Source of the DNA: Acidobacteria bacterium RBG_13_68_16
Lineage (GTDB): Bacteria > Acidobacteriota > Thermoanaerobaculia > Thermoanaerobaculales > Thermoanaerobaculaceae
DNA length: 37,670 nucleotides
NCBI GenBank assembly: GCA_001766905.1
Contig: MEKI01000051.1
Span: forward strand, 2,206-39,875
Direction: 5' to 3'
Shown here piece by piece: positions 1 through 7,633 of the stretch (position 1 is its first letter; the number at the start of each line of letters is the position of its first letter). Both the position numbers and the translations under genes were made by a program. The notes under the pieces are model-generated. The model worked only from the letters and a program-made list of their open reading frames with translations, made no database searches and had not been told where the DNA came from.

Positions 1-745
1 GCGCCGCCACCAGGGCGCCCTCGTCAACCACCTCGCCGCGGCTGGTGTTCACGAGAAACGCCCCGCGGGGCAGAAGGTGGAGCCGCCGGGCGTCGATCAG
101 GTGCCTGGTCAGGTGGGTCAGCGGGCAGTGGAGCGAGAGCACGTCCACCTGCGGCAGTAGCGCGTCCAGGTCCGCCACGTACTCCGCGCCCATGGCCTCG
201 AACGGCGGCACGCGCTCCGGCGAGGTGTAGTACAGCCGCATCCCGAACGCCGCGGCCCGCCGCGCGACCGCGCGCCCGATCCTGCCCATGCCCACGATCC
301 CCAGGGCCTTGCCCTGCAGTCCCACGCCCAGCATGTAGTCCGGTCGCCAGCCCGTGAACTCGCCGCCCCGCACCAGGAGGTCGCCCTCCGCGACGCGCCT
401 GGTCACGGCAAGGATCAGCGCCCACGCCAGGTCGGCGGTCGCCCCGGTCAGCACGTCGGGGGTGTTGGTCACCCACACGCCGGAGGTCCGCGCCGCCTCC
501 AGGTCCACGTTGTTGACGCCAACCGCATAGTCCGCCACCACCTTGAGGCGCGGGCAGAGGACGAACACCTCCGCGGTCACGCGATCCGCCAACAGGCAGA
601 CCAGCGCATCCGCATCACCCACGAACCTGGCCAGTTCACGGCCACCGAGCGGCGGGCCGGGGGGCCGCACGCGCACGCGATGCTGCTCCGCCAAGAGCGC
701 GAGCGCCTGGCCGGGCAGCGCCGCGGTGACCGCCACCTCACTCAT
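1..745 (-). CDS. D-isomer-specific 2-hydroxyacid dehydrogenase, C-terminus cut by window edge
   Basis: Partial gene, 248 codons present of an expected 310-330. The family reduces 2-keto acids (glyoxylate, hydroxypyruvate, 3-phosphoglycerate type) with NAD(P)H in the cytoplasm. The start MSEVAVTAAL is an ATG at 745 that overlaps the end of the upstream gene by 8 nt. Visible motifs are VGVNNVD near residue 90, typical of the substrate domain, the Rossmann motif GIVGMGRIGRAVARR, and near the cut end NTSRGEVVDEG, which carries the catalytic Arg. The catalytic Glu/His pair probably lies beyond the edge. The exact substrate cannot be read from the sequence; glyoxylate/hydroxypyruvate reductase and phosphoglycerate dehydrogenase are both possible, and the lack of an ACT domain cannot be judged. 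Confidence 0.9.
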   Translation of the reverse strand, partial: MSEVAVTAALPGQALALLAEQHRVRVRPPGPPLGGRELARFVGDADALVCLLADRVTAEVFVLCPRLKVVADYAVGVNNVDLEAARTSGVWVTNTPDVLTGATADLAWALILAVTRRVAEGDLLVRGGEFTGWRPDYMLGVGLQGKALGIVGMGRIGRAVARRAAAFGMRLYYTSPERVPPFEAMGAEYVADLDALLPQVDVLSLHCPLTHLTRHLIDARRLHLLPRGAFLVNTSRGEVVDEGALVAA

Positions 746-3188
746 TCGGCAGCTCCCACCCCTCGACCGGGGCGAGGATGTGCACCAGATCCTCCTCGAT
801 GCTCCCGGACTTCGGGCTCTCCACGACGCGGCCCACCTCGCTCCCGCCTGCCGTCACGACGATGGTGGGCACCAACTCGACTGCGCCGTACGGGTAGAGC
901 TTCGTGTCGATGCTCTTGCTGCGGTCCGTGCCGACCAGGCGCGGGGGATCGAACGCCGAGTGCTCGCCCAGCGCCAGCAGGATCGCCTGCAGGCGGGGGA
1001 TCTGCTCCCGCGAGTCGCCGCACCACGTGCCCATGGCCACAACCAGGCCGTAGCGGAGCTTTGCGGTGCGGAGCATCTCCAGCCACTTCGACTGCGGCTT
1101 GTAGCTCTCGCGCTCCTCACGCCAGCCGGCAATCTCGCGGTCGAGGCGTTCGGCCGAGATCGGCCCGTACCGGATCGGGAGATACGCCGGCAGCGGGCCC
1201 TCCCCCACGCGCGTGCGCAGGATGCGGTCGCCCACCCGCAGGCGCTGGCACACCTCGAGGCCCGCGGCCAGCGTCCCGATATGCGGGTAGCGGCCCACTA
1301 GGTGCGGCCGCGGGGTGAGGGTGACGAAGAGCTGGGAGCCCCCGGTGTCCGGCCCCGAGAGCGCCATGCCCACCGACCCGGCCTCGTACGGTGCAAGGGT
1401 GAGCTCATCGCGCATCACGAAGCCGGGGCCACCCCAGCCGTCGCCGCGTGGGTCGAAACCCTGCACCACGAAGTTCGGCTCCACGCGGTGGAAAGTGAGG
1501 TTGTCGAAGAACTTCTTCTCGGACAGCTCGGCGATGCGGAAGCACTGCAACGGCGCTGAGGCCGTGTCCATGGCGATCTGCAGCGTGCCCCGCACGGTCA
1601 CCACTTCGAGCCACCGCGGCTTGCCCGCCCACTCGAGGACGTTCCTGTAGTAGGCGGCCTCCCTGCCGGCCTTCACCTCGGGCAGCGGGACCACGGCGCC
1701 CCGCTTGAGGAGGGCACCCCACGCCGCCCGCGCCACCACCGGGTCGGGCCACGCGACGAGTCTCTCGAGAGCTGCCTTCGCCTCGTCCGTAAAAGGATCA
1801 CTCTGTGCGAGGGAATTCACCAGCGCCACCGCCGCGTCGGGCACCTCCGTGCCGTGCTCGCGCTCAAGCAGCGGAACCAGCTCCCCGGGGCCCGGCAGCG
1901 CATTGCGCCCGGCGAGGGCCTCCACCGCGGCCGCCCGCACCGCCGGGTCCTGGTCCTCCAGCCGCTGCTTGATCGCGGAGGTGACCGTGGGGCTCGCGTC
2001 CTCGCCGAGGCTCGCGAGGGCGGCGAGGCGGATCTCCGCCTGCGGATCCGCGAGGGCGGCGATGAGCTGTCGCTGACCCTGGTTAATGTGTTTGAAGGCG
2101 TTCACCGCCGCGAGACGCCTCGGCAGGTCCTTGGAGGCAAACCACTCCCGCACGGTCTGGTCACTGCCAACCTCACCGAGCTGCGCGAAGGCGACCAGCG
2201 CCTCCCCGGCAACCCACGGCTCTCCCCCGGCCATCGCCGCCCTCAGCTGCTCCTGGCAGCACCTGGCCGCGCCTGCGAGACGGATCGCGAGGACTCGCCC
2301 CTGCACGCGATCCGGATCGGCGTCGCCGACCAGCGCCCTAAGCCGCTCGACCCCCTGCGGGGGGAGGATCCGGCCGGGATCCTTGACCAGCGTCGCCGCC
2401 AGCCCCTGGAGGGCCGCCATCCGCACCCGGCCGTCGGCATCGGTGACCCCGGCGAGCAGCTCGGACCAGAGCGCCCCGGGATTGACCCGCCGAGCGCCCT
2501 CGAGCGCCACCATCCGCACCACCGGGTCGCCGTCGCCGGCCGCCTGCTTCAGGCCTGCGACCGCCTCGGCCCTCCCGGAGCGTGCCAGCGACCAGGCGGC
2601 GGCAAGCCGCACGCGCGCGTCACGGCTGGCCATGAACGTGGTCGCCCGCTTGATCCAGAGCGAGCCGGGAAACCGCCAGAGCTCCTGGAGGAGGGCCGCC
2701 TGGACCGCCGGGGCCTTCTCGAGCGAAAGCCGCTGCAAAACCCACAGGTCGCTGCCCTTCAGAGCCGCCATCCCCGCTCCCCACGCGGCAGCCGTCCGAA
2801 CGTCGGGCGTGTGGTCCTGCAGGAGGTGTCGAAGCTCCTTGCCCAGCGCCTCGCGCTCCCCCGCCTTCTCGGGGAGCATCGAGGCCAGCCTGCCCGCCCC
2901 CTGGGCCACGGCGGAACGCACGCCGGGCTCGGGATCGTTGGCGAGCTGAGCCAAGAGCGCGACTCCCGCCGGGCTTGCCAGCTCGCCCACGGCCCGGGCA
3001 ACCGCCTCGCGCACGCCCGCATCCGGGTGGCGGGCCAGGCTCGCGAGCGGGGCGGGGTCGAAGCGGCGCGCATCGGCCAGGGCCAGCACCTGAGCCTTGG
3101 CCTCCGCGGGCGCCGGTACCGGCTCCGCAGCCACAACCGCCGCGACGCACCCAAGGACCGCCAGCGTGCAGGCGAGTACGTGCCTCAT
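738..3188 (-). CDS. secreted HEAT-repeat / cyclophilin / thioredoxin-like fusion protein
   Basis: 816 aa from the ATG at 3188, chosen because a signal peptide follows at once (MRHVLACTL..., cleavage near residue 21) and because it forms an ATGA overlap with the upstream zinc-ribbon gene. Residues 35-490 are repeated HEAT-like helices (repeats of the type DPxxxVRxAAxxAL). Residues about 527-660 are a cyclophilin-type peptidyl-prolyl isomerase: LTFHRVEPNFVVQGFDP holds the active-site Arg, and GGSQLFVTLTPRPHL matches the family's GSQFFI segment. Residues about 712-800 look thioredoxin-like: VVAMGTWCGDSREQIP has a WCGDS motif with only one Cys, then a cis-Pro-like VPT. It is probably an exported or periplasmic folding factor (inference). 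The single-Cys motif argues against ordinary disulfide exchange. Confidence 0.85.
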   Translation of the reverse strand: MRHVLACTLAVLGCVAAVVAAEPVPAPAEAKAQVLALADARRFDPAPLASLARHPDAGVREAVARAVGELASPAGVALLAQLANDPEPGVRSAVAQGAGRLASMLPEKAGEREALGKELRHLLQDHTPDVRTAAAWGAGMAALKGSDLWVLQRLSLEKAPAVQAALLQELWRFPGSLWIKRATTFMASRDARVRLAAAWSLARSGRAEAVAGLKQAAGDGDPVVRMVALEGARRVNPGALWSELLAGVTDADGRVRMAALQGLAATLVKDPGRILPPQGVERLRALVGDADPDRVQGRVLAIRLAGAARCCQEQLRAAMAGGEPWVAGEALVAFAQLGEVGSDQTVREWFASKDLPRRLAAVNAFKHINQGQRQLIAALADPQAEIRLAALASLGEDASPTVTSAIKQRLEDQDPAVRAAAVEALAGRNALPGPGELVPLLEREHGTEVPDAAVALVNSLAQSDPFTDEAKAALERLVAWPDPVVARAAWGALLKRGAVVPLPEVKAGREAAYYRNVLEWAGKPRWLEVVTVRGTLQIAMDTASAPLQCFRIAELSEKKFFDNLTFHRVEPNFVVQGFDPRGDGWGGPGFVMRDELTLAPYEAGSVGMALSGPDTGGSQLFVTLTPRPHLVGRYPHIGTLAAGLEVCQRLRVGDRILRTRVGEGPLPAYLPIRYGPISAERLDREIAGWREERESYKPQSKWLEMLRTAKLRYGLVVAMGTWCGDSREQIPRLQAILLALGEHSAFDPPRLVGTDRSKSIDTKLYPYGAVELVPTIVVTAGGSEVGRVVESPKSGSIEEDLVHILAPVEGWELPNE

Positions 3189-3364
3189 GGCCTTCGCTCC
3201 TCGCGGCGTGAATCGCCCGCCGCCTCGTTGTAGCAGACGTAGCAGATTGGGCCGGCCTCGGTGTCCATCTTCTTCCACTCCAGGAGCGGGCCCAGGTCAC
3301 GCCCACACACGAAGCAATGACGGGGATCCTTCGGCCCTCCGTTCGCTCCACCGGGTTCGCTCAT
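3185..3364 (-). CDS. small zinc-ribbon protein
   Basis: 59 aa starting MSEPGGANGG. Two CxxC pairs, CFVCGRD and ICYVCYNEA, are 23 residues apart, a spacing expected of a structural zinc ribbon. The N-terminus is Gly/Pro-rich and the C-terminus is charged (SRREERRP). There is no signal peptide, so it is probably cytoplasmic. It overlaps the following fusion gene by 4 nt (ATGA), so the two are probably translationally coupled. An alternative ATG at 3385 (MRENVPAMSEP) has a better purine-rich leader. The function is unknown; a small regulatory or RNA/DNA-binding zinc protein is possible. Confidence 0.7.
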   Translation of the reverse strand: MSEPGGANGGPKDPRHCFVCGRDLGPLLEWKKMDTEAGPICYVCYNEAAGDSRREERRP

Positions 3365-3411
3365 TGCAGGCACATTCTCTCGCATTCCCCGTCCCCCTGC
3401 CACCCTGCCGT

Positions 3412-3527
3412 GTGATGTATGCCACTCCGTGGCGGGTTTGTTCTTGCTGCCGCCACGGGTGGGTTGTTTATGGCCCTCCGTGCCGGGCCTTTCTTTGCCC
3501 TGCGGGTGCGCGGCCAAGCCCGACTCT
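3412..3527. repeat. short tandem modules beside copy A
   Basis: Three successive short units resemble each other: CACTCCGTGGCGGGTTTG followed by a TTCTTGCTGCC tail, CCCTCCGTGCCGGGCCTTTC with a TTTGCCCTGCGGG tail, and then the first module of copy A, CACTGCGTGAGGCTTG with a TTGCCCCGCGGG tail. Each is a CACTxCGTG core, a T-rich stretch and a GC-rich end. The reverse complement of 4080-4150 holds two more units of the same design (CACTCCGTGGAGGTTTTC and CACTGCGTGACGGC), so the array is mirrored around the A-B pair. Confidence 0.6.
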
Positions 3528-3780
3528 TTCACTGCGTGAGGCTTGTTGTTGCCCCGCGGGCTGGGAGCAGTCGCTCGGGCTGGGCCTCGAGCCCAGCCCT
3601 CCGACCCGCCTGCGCGCGCGACCGAGCAAGGACGTCCCGCTATGGGGCCCCTCGCTGTTCATATGAGACCACGCCAGCGACACCCCACCGCGAGACGCCC
3701 GCTCGGTACCCGCGCGCTTCGGCGCCATCGCTCCTTCCGCCCGCGGGGCGGATTTCACCCCCGCCCTCCCGTTCGCCATG
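3528..3780 (+). repeat. modular intergenic repeat, copy A
   Basis: About 253 bp that aligns end to end, in the same orientation, with 30512-30765 (copy C), at roughly 85 percent identity by eye with very few gaps. Shared blocks include the start TTCACYGCRTGAGGCT, GCCCCGCGGGCT, GTCGCTCGGGCTGGGC, CTCCGACCCGCCTGCGCG, CGTCCCGC, GGGGCCCCTCG, CACGCCAGCGA and GCTCCTTCCGCCC. It carries no transposase. On the minus strand the repeat happens to be open for its full length. Confidence 0.85.
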
Positions 3781-3804
3781 CTCCTGCGCGGTCTGCATCG
3801 CCGT

Positions 3805-4090
3805 ACCGGTGAGTCGGCTGCACAGGATCGTGCCGCCAAACACTGGGAGGCGGGTATTCAATCCGCCAAGCGGGTGCCAGCGGCCATGGCTCCGGAGGCT
3901 GCGGGGACCCGGCGTGCGGTCCGGACTGGGGTATCGGTGACGCGGCTTCTCGCGGACACCGAGGGGACCCCGGTCCGAGACGCGCTGCCGGGTCGCAACC
4001 GGAGGAGTCTCGGAGCGCAGCGAGCGGGGGCGAGCAAGCGACGAGCGCCCGCGCACCCGCTTGGCAAAACAAAAGCCGTCACGCAGTGAC
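3805..4090 (-). repeat. modular intergenic repeat, diverged inverted copy B
   Basis: Read on the minus strand this stretch aligns with copies A and C at a lower level, about 65-70 percent by eye. It begins with the module CACTGCGTGACGGCTTTTG (A has CACTGCGTGAGGCTTGTTG) and contains CCCCTCGGTGTCCG (C: CCCCTCGGTGTTCG) and CACCGATACCCC (C: CAGCGATACCCC). A and B are therefore head-to-head inverted copies flanking about 25-100 bp around 3781-3850. The outer limits are approximate. Confidence 0.6.
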
Positions 4091-4154
4091 AGAAGAAGAA
4101 CGGGCCGGGCACCCGCAAGGAAAAAGAAAACCTCCACGGAGTGGAAAGAAGCGA

Positions 4155-4913
4155 CTAGGATCCGTGGACGAGCCGGTCTGCCAGGATGGCGGGCAGACCG
4201 GCAGAGAGTATCCGCTTGCGCGCCGCCTCCACGTTGTAGGCGACGCGGTGCAGGGTGAAGCGGCGGATCGCCGAGTCGTACACCGCATACGAGGCACGGG
4301 GGTCGCGGTCGCGGGGCTGCCCAACCGAGCCCGGATTGATGAGGTAGCGGCGGGCGGGGTCGAGGTCGATGACCACCCGGCTGCCCCTCAGGAGCACGCC
4401 TACCAGGCTCTCGTTCCCGCCGTCGGTGGTGAGCTCGAACATGCACGGCACGTGCGAGTGGCCGAAGAACGTCACACTGGCGGGGAGGCTCCGGAACGCA
4501 GCCTGGGCCTCCATCTCGGAAAACAGGTACTCGTCCTCGTCGGCGGGCGACCCGTGACAGATCGCGACACCGTCCTCGATGACCTTGGGCCCCACCGGCA
4601 GGTTCTCCAGGAAACGCCTGTTCGCCGGCGTGAGCACCTCGGCCGTCCAGAACGCTGCCCTGCGGGCGTGGGCGTTGAAGAACACCGAGCCCTCCTCGGG
4701 GTCGAGCACGACGCGGTCGTGGTTGCCGCGCACCGAGACCACCTTATGGCCCATCGCCCGGAGGCGCTCGATGACCTGGTTCGGGGCGGCGCCGTAGCCG
4801 ACGGCATCACCCAGGAACAGCACGGCGTCGCGCCGCTTCCTCGCGGCGTGGGCGAGGACGGCGCGGAAGGCCTCCAGGTTGCCGTGGAGGTCGGAGATGA
4901 TCAGGTATCTCAC
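4155..4913 (-). CDS. calcineurin-like metallophosphoesterase (YfcE/MJ0936-type)
   Basis: 252 aa. The start is the GTG at 4913, which overlaps the aroK stop as GTGA and opens the family sequence VRYLIISDLHGNLEAF. The metal-binding motifs appear in order: SDLHGN, FLGDAVGYG, RGNHD, ICHGSP and FFGHSHVP. The C-terminal segment INPGSVGQPRDRDPRASYAVYD is typical of the small phosphodiesterase family. A cytoplasmic phosphodiesterase or phosphatase using two divalent metals is expected, but the natural substrate is unknown. It is the last gene of the TPR-roadblock-accBC-aroK operon. Confidence 0.9.
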   Translation of the reverse strand: MRYLIISDLHGNLEAFRAVLAHAARKRRDAVLFLGDAVGYGAAPNQVIERLRAMGHKVVSVRGNHDRVVLDPEEGSVFFNAHARRAAFWTAEVLTPANRRFLENLPVGPKVIEDGVAICHGSPADEDEYLFSEMEAQAAFRSLPASVTFFGHSHVPCMFELTTDGGNESLVGVLLRGSRVVIDLDPARRYLINPGSVGQPRDRDPRASYAVYDSAIRRFTLHRVAYNVEAARKRILSAGLPAILADRLVHGS

Positions 4914-5413
4914 GCGAACCTCTCGAGCGCCAGCGCCAGCCGCCCGGCGAGCGCTTCCGCGTCCTCGCCCGCCTCGGGGCGGACCGTGATGTCCGCCATC
5001 CGATAGTAAGGGAGCCTCCTGCTGTAGAGCTCGAACGCCTGCTCGGGCGAGCCGAAGAGCGGTCTCTCGCCGCGCTTCCCGGGTAGGCGTCTGGCCACCT
5101 CGCCCCACGGCACGTCCAGGAACACCGAGACCCCGAGGCGGGAGATCAGCTCACGGTTGTCGGACTGGGCGAAGGTGCCGCCCCCGGCGGCCACGACCAG
5201 CGCCGGGAAGCGCGCGCAGGCCGCGAGCTGGCGGGTTTCCTCGACGCGGAAGGTGCTCTCGCCCATCGCTTCGAAGACCCGCGCCACGCCCATGCGCAAG
5301 CTCGCCTCCACCCGGCCGTCGAGGTCCCAGAACAGCGCCTCGGACCGCCTAGCGAGAGCCCTCCCGGTCGTGGTCTTGCCCGCCCCCATGAAGCCGATCA
5401 GAAAAACCCGCAT
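4910..5413 (-). CDS. aroK: shikimate kinase
   Basis: 167 aa, close to the usual 170-175. It phosphorylates shikimate with ATP in aromatic amino acid and chorismate synthesis. The start MRVFLIGFMGAGKTT at 5413 puts the Walker A loop at residues 8-14. WDLDGRVE gives the conserved Asp pair, FRVEETRQL the substrate Arg region, VVAAGGGTF the shikimate-binding Gly triplet, and GERPLF with RRLPYYRMAD the lid and adenine-side Arg residues. The longer open frame upstream (to 5512) overlaps accC and is not needed. It lies 28 bp after accC. Confidence 0.95.
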   Translation of the reverse strand: MRVFLIGFMGAGKTTTGRALARRSEALFWDLDGRVEASLRMGVARVFEAMGESTFRVEETRQLAACARFPALVVAAGGGTFAQSDNRELISRLGVSVFLDVPWGEVARRLPGKRGERPLFGSPEQAFELYSRRLPYYRMADITVRPEAGEDAEALAGRLALALERFA

Positions 5414-5441
5414 CCGCCCCCCACGGCGTCCCCCCGCAGGG

Positions 5442-6779
5442 CTACTCCCGGTTGCCGTAACGGTCCATGAACTGGGTCGAGAGTCGGCCCGCCTCGAAAT
5501 CCGCGTCGTCAATGATCCGCAGGTGGAGCGGTATCGAGGTGCGCACCCCGCCGATCAGAAACATTCCGAGTGCACCTCTCGCACGAGCGATCGCCTCCTG
5601 CCGGTCTCTCCCATGCACGATGAGCTTGGCGAGCAGCGAGTCGTAGTAGGGCGGGACCACGTACCCGCGGTAGATGTGGGTGTCCACCCGGACCCCCGGC
5701 CCGAGCGGGAATGCGAGCTCGGTGATCTCTCCCGGTGAGGGCGCGAACGTCACCGGGTCCTCGGCGTTTATTCGGAACTCGATCGCGTGTCCGACCATCT
5801 TCGGGCGCTTGCGGATCGAGAGCGCATGGCCGTCGGCGACCCGCAGCTGCTCCTTCAGCAGATCCACGCCGGTCACCGCCTCAGTCACCGGGTGCTCGAC
5901 CTGGATCCGGGTGTTCATCTCCATGAAGTAGAACTCGCCGTCGTTGTAGAGGAATTCGACGGTGCCGGCGCTCACGTAGCCGACCGCGGCGGCCGCCGCG
6001 ATCGCAGCTTCGCACATCTTCTCCCGCAGCTCCGCGTCGACGACTGTGGAGGGTGCCTCCTCGATCAGCTTCTGGTGCCGCCGCTGGATCGAGCACTCGC
6101 GCTCGCCCAGGGCGACGACCCTGCCGCCCGCGTCGGCCATCACCTGCACCTCGATGTGGCGCGGCGCCGTCAGGTACTTTTCCAGGTAGACGTCGCCCAC
6201 CCCAAACGCCTTCTCGGCCTCGTGGCGCGCGGTCTCGAACACGTGGCGCAGTTCACGGGCGTCGCGGGCTACGCGCATCCCCTTGCCGCCGCCTCCCGCG
6301 GAGGCCTTGAGGATCACCGGGAAACCGATCTGCTCGGCGAGCGTCACCGCCTCGTCGCGCGAGCCGAGCGGCTCGCTCGAGCCGGGCAGCACCGGAACGC
6401 CGCGCTCGGTCACCGTGCGGCGGGCGTTGGCCTTGTTCCCCATGGCGCGGATCGCCTCGGGCGGGGGCCCTATCCAGGTCAGGCCGCACTCCTGCACGAT
6501 CTCCGCGAAGTGGGCGTTCTCCGCCAGGAAGCCGTAACCCGGGTGGATGGCGTCGGCGCCCGTGATCTCCGCCGCCGCGATCACCGCCGTGACGTTGAGG
6601 TACGAGGCGGCGGCGTAGGCCGGCCCTATGCACACCTTCTCGTCGGCCATGCGGACGTGGAGCGAGTCCCGGTCGGCCTCGGAGTGCACCGCCACGGTCG
6701 CCAGGCCCGCCTGGCGACACGCGGCGATGATTCGCAGGGCGATCTCCCCGCGGTTGGCGATCAGGACCTTGGAGATCAT
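5442..6779 (-). CDS. accC: acetyl-CoA carboxylase, biotin carboxylase subunit
   Basis: 445 aa, full length. It carboxylates biotin on AccB using ATP and bicarbonate, the first step of malonyl-CoA formation. The N-terminus [17 protein letters not shown] is the family signature. The ATP-grasp parts are visible: [14 protein letters not shown] (glycine-rich loop), [36 protein letters not shown], and [25 protein letters not shown] with the metal ligands and catalytic residues. It starts 4 nt after the accB stop, so the pair is co-translated. Confidence 0.97.
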   Translation of the reverse strand: MISKVLIANRGEIALRIIAACRQAGLATVAVHSEADRDSLHVRMADEKVCIGPAYAAASYLNVTAVIAAAEITGADAIHPGYGFLAENAHFAEIVQECGLTWIGPPPEAIRAMGNKANARRTVTERGVPVLPGSSEPLGSRDEAVTLAEQIGFPVILKASAGGGGKGMRVARDARELRHVFETARHEAEKAFGVGDVYLEKYLTAPRHIEVQVMADAGGRVVALGERECSIQRRHQKLIEEAPSTVVDAELREKMCEAAIAAAAAVGYVSAGTVEFLYNDGEFYFMEMNTRIQVEHPVTEAVTGVDLLKEQLRVADGHALSIRKRPKMVGHAIEFRINAEDPVTFAPSPGEITELAFPLGPGVRVDTHIYRGYVVPPYYDSLLAKLIVHGRDRQEAIARARGALGMFLIGGVRTSIPLHLRIIDDADFEAGRLSTQFMDRYGNRE

Positions 6780-6783
6780 GACT

Positions 6784-7269
6784 TCAGGGCCGGATGGCGA
6801 ACAGCCGCTCTCCGAACTCGACGGGCTGGGCGTTCTCGGGGTACCGTCGCACGACCGTACCCGAGGCGTCGGCCTCGATCTCGTTCATGAGCTTCATCGC
6901 CTCCACGATGCACAGCACCTGGCCCTTGGAGACGACGTCGCCGACCTTGACGTACGGGTCGGACTCGGGACTGGGCGCCTGATAGAACGTGCCCACGATC
7001 GGCGAGCTCACGAACGAGAGCCCCTCGTCTTCCGCCTGTGCCGCCGCGGGTGCGGACGCCCCGCCGGGCAGCGCGATCGGGTTGGATGCAAGCTGTCCCG
7101 CGACCGCGAGCTGCGGGGGCAGCAGTGGGGCGCCGCGGCGCTCGTACTCGGGCGCCGCCGGCACGCCGTCGATCCGCACGCGCATCCCGTCCTTCTCGAC
7201 CTCGATCCCCCCGATGCGCGCCTCGGCGACGATGTGAATCAACTCGACCAGCTCGTCAAAAGTGAACAT
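6784..7269 (-). CDS. accB: acetyl-CoA carboxylase, biotin carboxyl carrier protein
   Basis: 161 aa starting [14 protein letters not shown] at 7269. It is the small carrier whose biotin is shuttled between AccC and the carboxyltransferase. The C-terminal biotinyl domain shows the canonical [12 protein letters not shown], with the Lys that is biotinylated near residue 127, preceded by [13 protein letters not shown]. The middle is an Ala/Pro-rich flexible linker, normal for BCCP. It follows the roadblock gene by 10 bp. The carboxyltransferase genes accA and accD are not in the window. Confidence 0.96.
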   Translation of the reverse strand: MFTFDELVELIHIVAEARIGGIEVEKDGMRVRIDGVPAAPEYERRGAPLLPPQLAVAGQLASNPIALPGGASAPAAAQAEDEGLSFVSSPIVGTFYQAPSPESDPYVKVGDVVSKGQVLCIVEAMKLMNEIEADASGTVVRRYPENAQPVEFGERLFAIRP

Positions 7270-7279
7270 TCCGCTCCTC

Positions 7280-7633
7280 TCAGACGAAATCTTGGCGCAA
7301 CCGGGAAGCCGCAACACGGCTGGCGAAGCGGGCCTTCCCAGGGTTCCCGTCGCGGCCCACAACAGTCATCAAGAAGTACGTTCCGGTGATGTTCGTAATC
7401 AGCACGATCTTACGCTCGGCCGCAACGACGATCTGCTCGAGCTCCCCGAGCTGCAGCTCCCGATTCGCGGTCGTGACCTCACGCAGGAACGTCGAGTACT
7501 CGGCGAGCAGCTCCTCGGATTCCCCGCCCTCGCCGCCCCAGCACTCGACCGGGATGCCGTCCCGGTCGGAGATGGCCGTGACGGAGACTCCTGCGCATTC
7601 CCTCACCTCGGTGAGGACCTCGGCAAAGCTCAT
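7280..7633 (-). CDS. roadblock/LC7-domain protein (MglB-like)
   Basis: 117 aa from the ATG at 7633 (MSFAEVLTEVRECAGVSVTAI), which overlaps the stop of the TPR gene as ATGA. The pattern of one helix, a strand pair (GVSVTAISDRDGIPVE), a long helix (LLAEYSTFLREVTTANREL) and C-terminal strands (KIVLITNITGTYFLMTVVG) fits the roadblock/LC7 fold. Members usually dimerise and act on small Ras-like GTPases such as MglA. No GTPase is encoded next to it here, so the partner is unknown. The placement in front of accB may be only transcriptional. Confidence 0.8.
   Translation of the reverse strand: MSFAEVLTEVRECAGVSVTAISDRDGIPVECWGGEGGESEELLAEYSTFLREVTTANRELQLGELEQIVVAAERKIVLITNITGTYFLMTVVGRDGNPGKARFASRVAASRLRQDFV

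Larger units (their letters stand above)
3365..4154. other. gene-free intergenic region filled by repeats
   Basis: About 790 bp between the minus-strand metallophosphoesterase stop and the zinc-ribbon start. Open frames exist on both strands, but none has a recognisable product and they follow the repeat structure described in the separate entries. The stretch consists of short tandem modules at 3412-3527, repeat copy A, an inverted, diverged copy B, and a matching module array at 4080-4150. No tRNA-like or convincing promoter sequence was seen, so transcription of the zinc-ribbon operon must start somewhere within or near 3365-3420. Confidence 0.75.

Noticed and set aside
1854-3233. A 459-codon open frame on the plus strand
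   Set aside because: It is antisense to the HEAT solenoid; its apparent repeats are the HEAT repeats read backwards.
3468-3839. A 123-codon minus-strand frame through repeat copy A
   Set aside because: No ribosome site and no family; it follows the repeat, and the diverged copy B shows no clear conservation of the same peptide. Kept as a repeat, not a gene.
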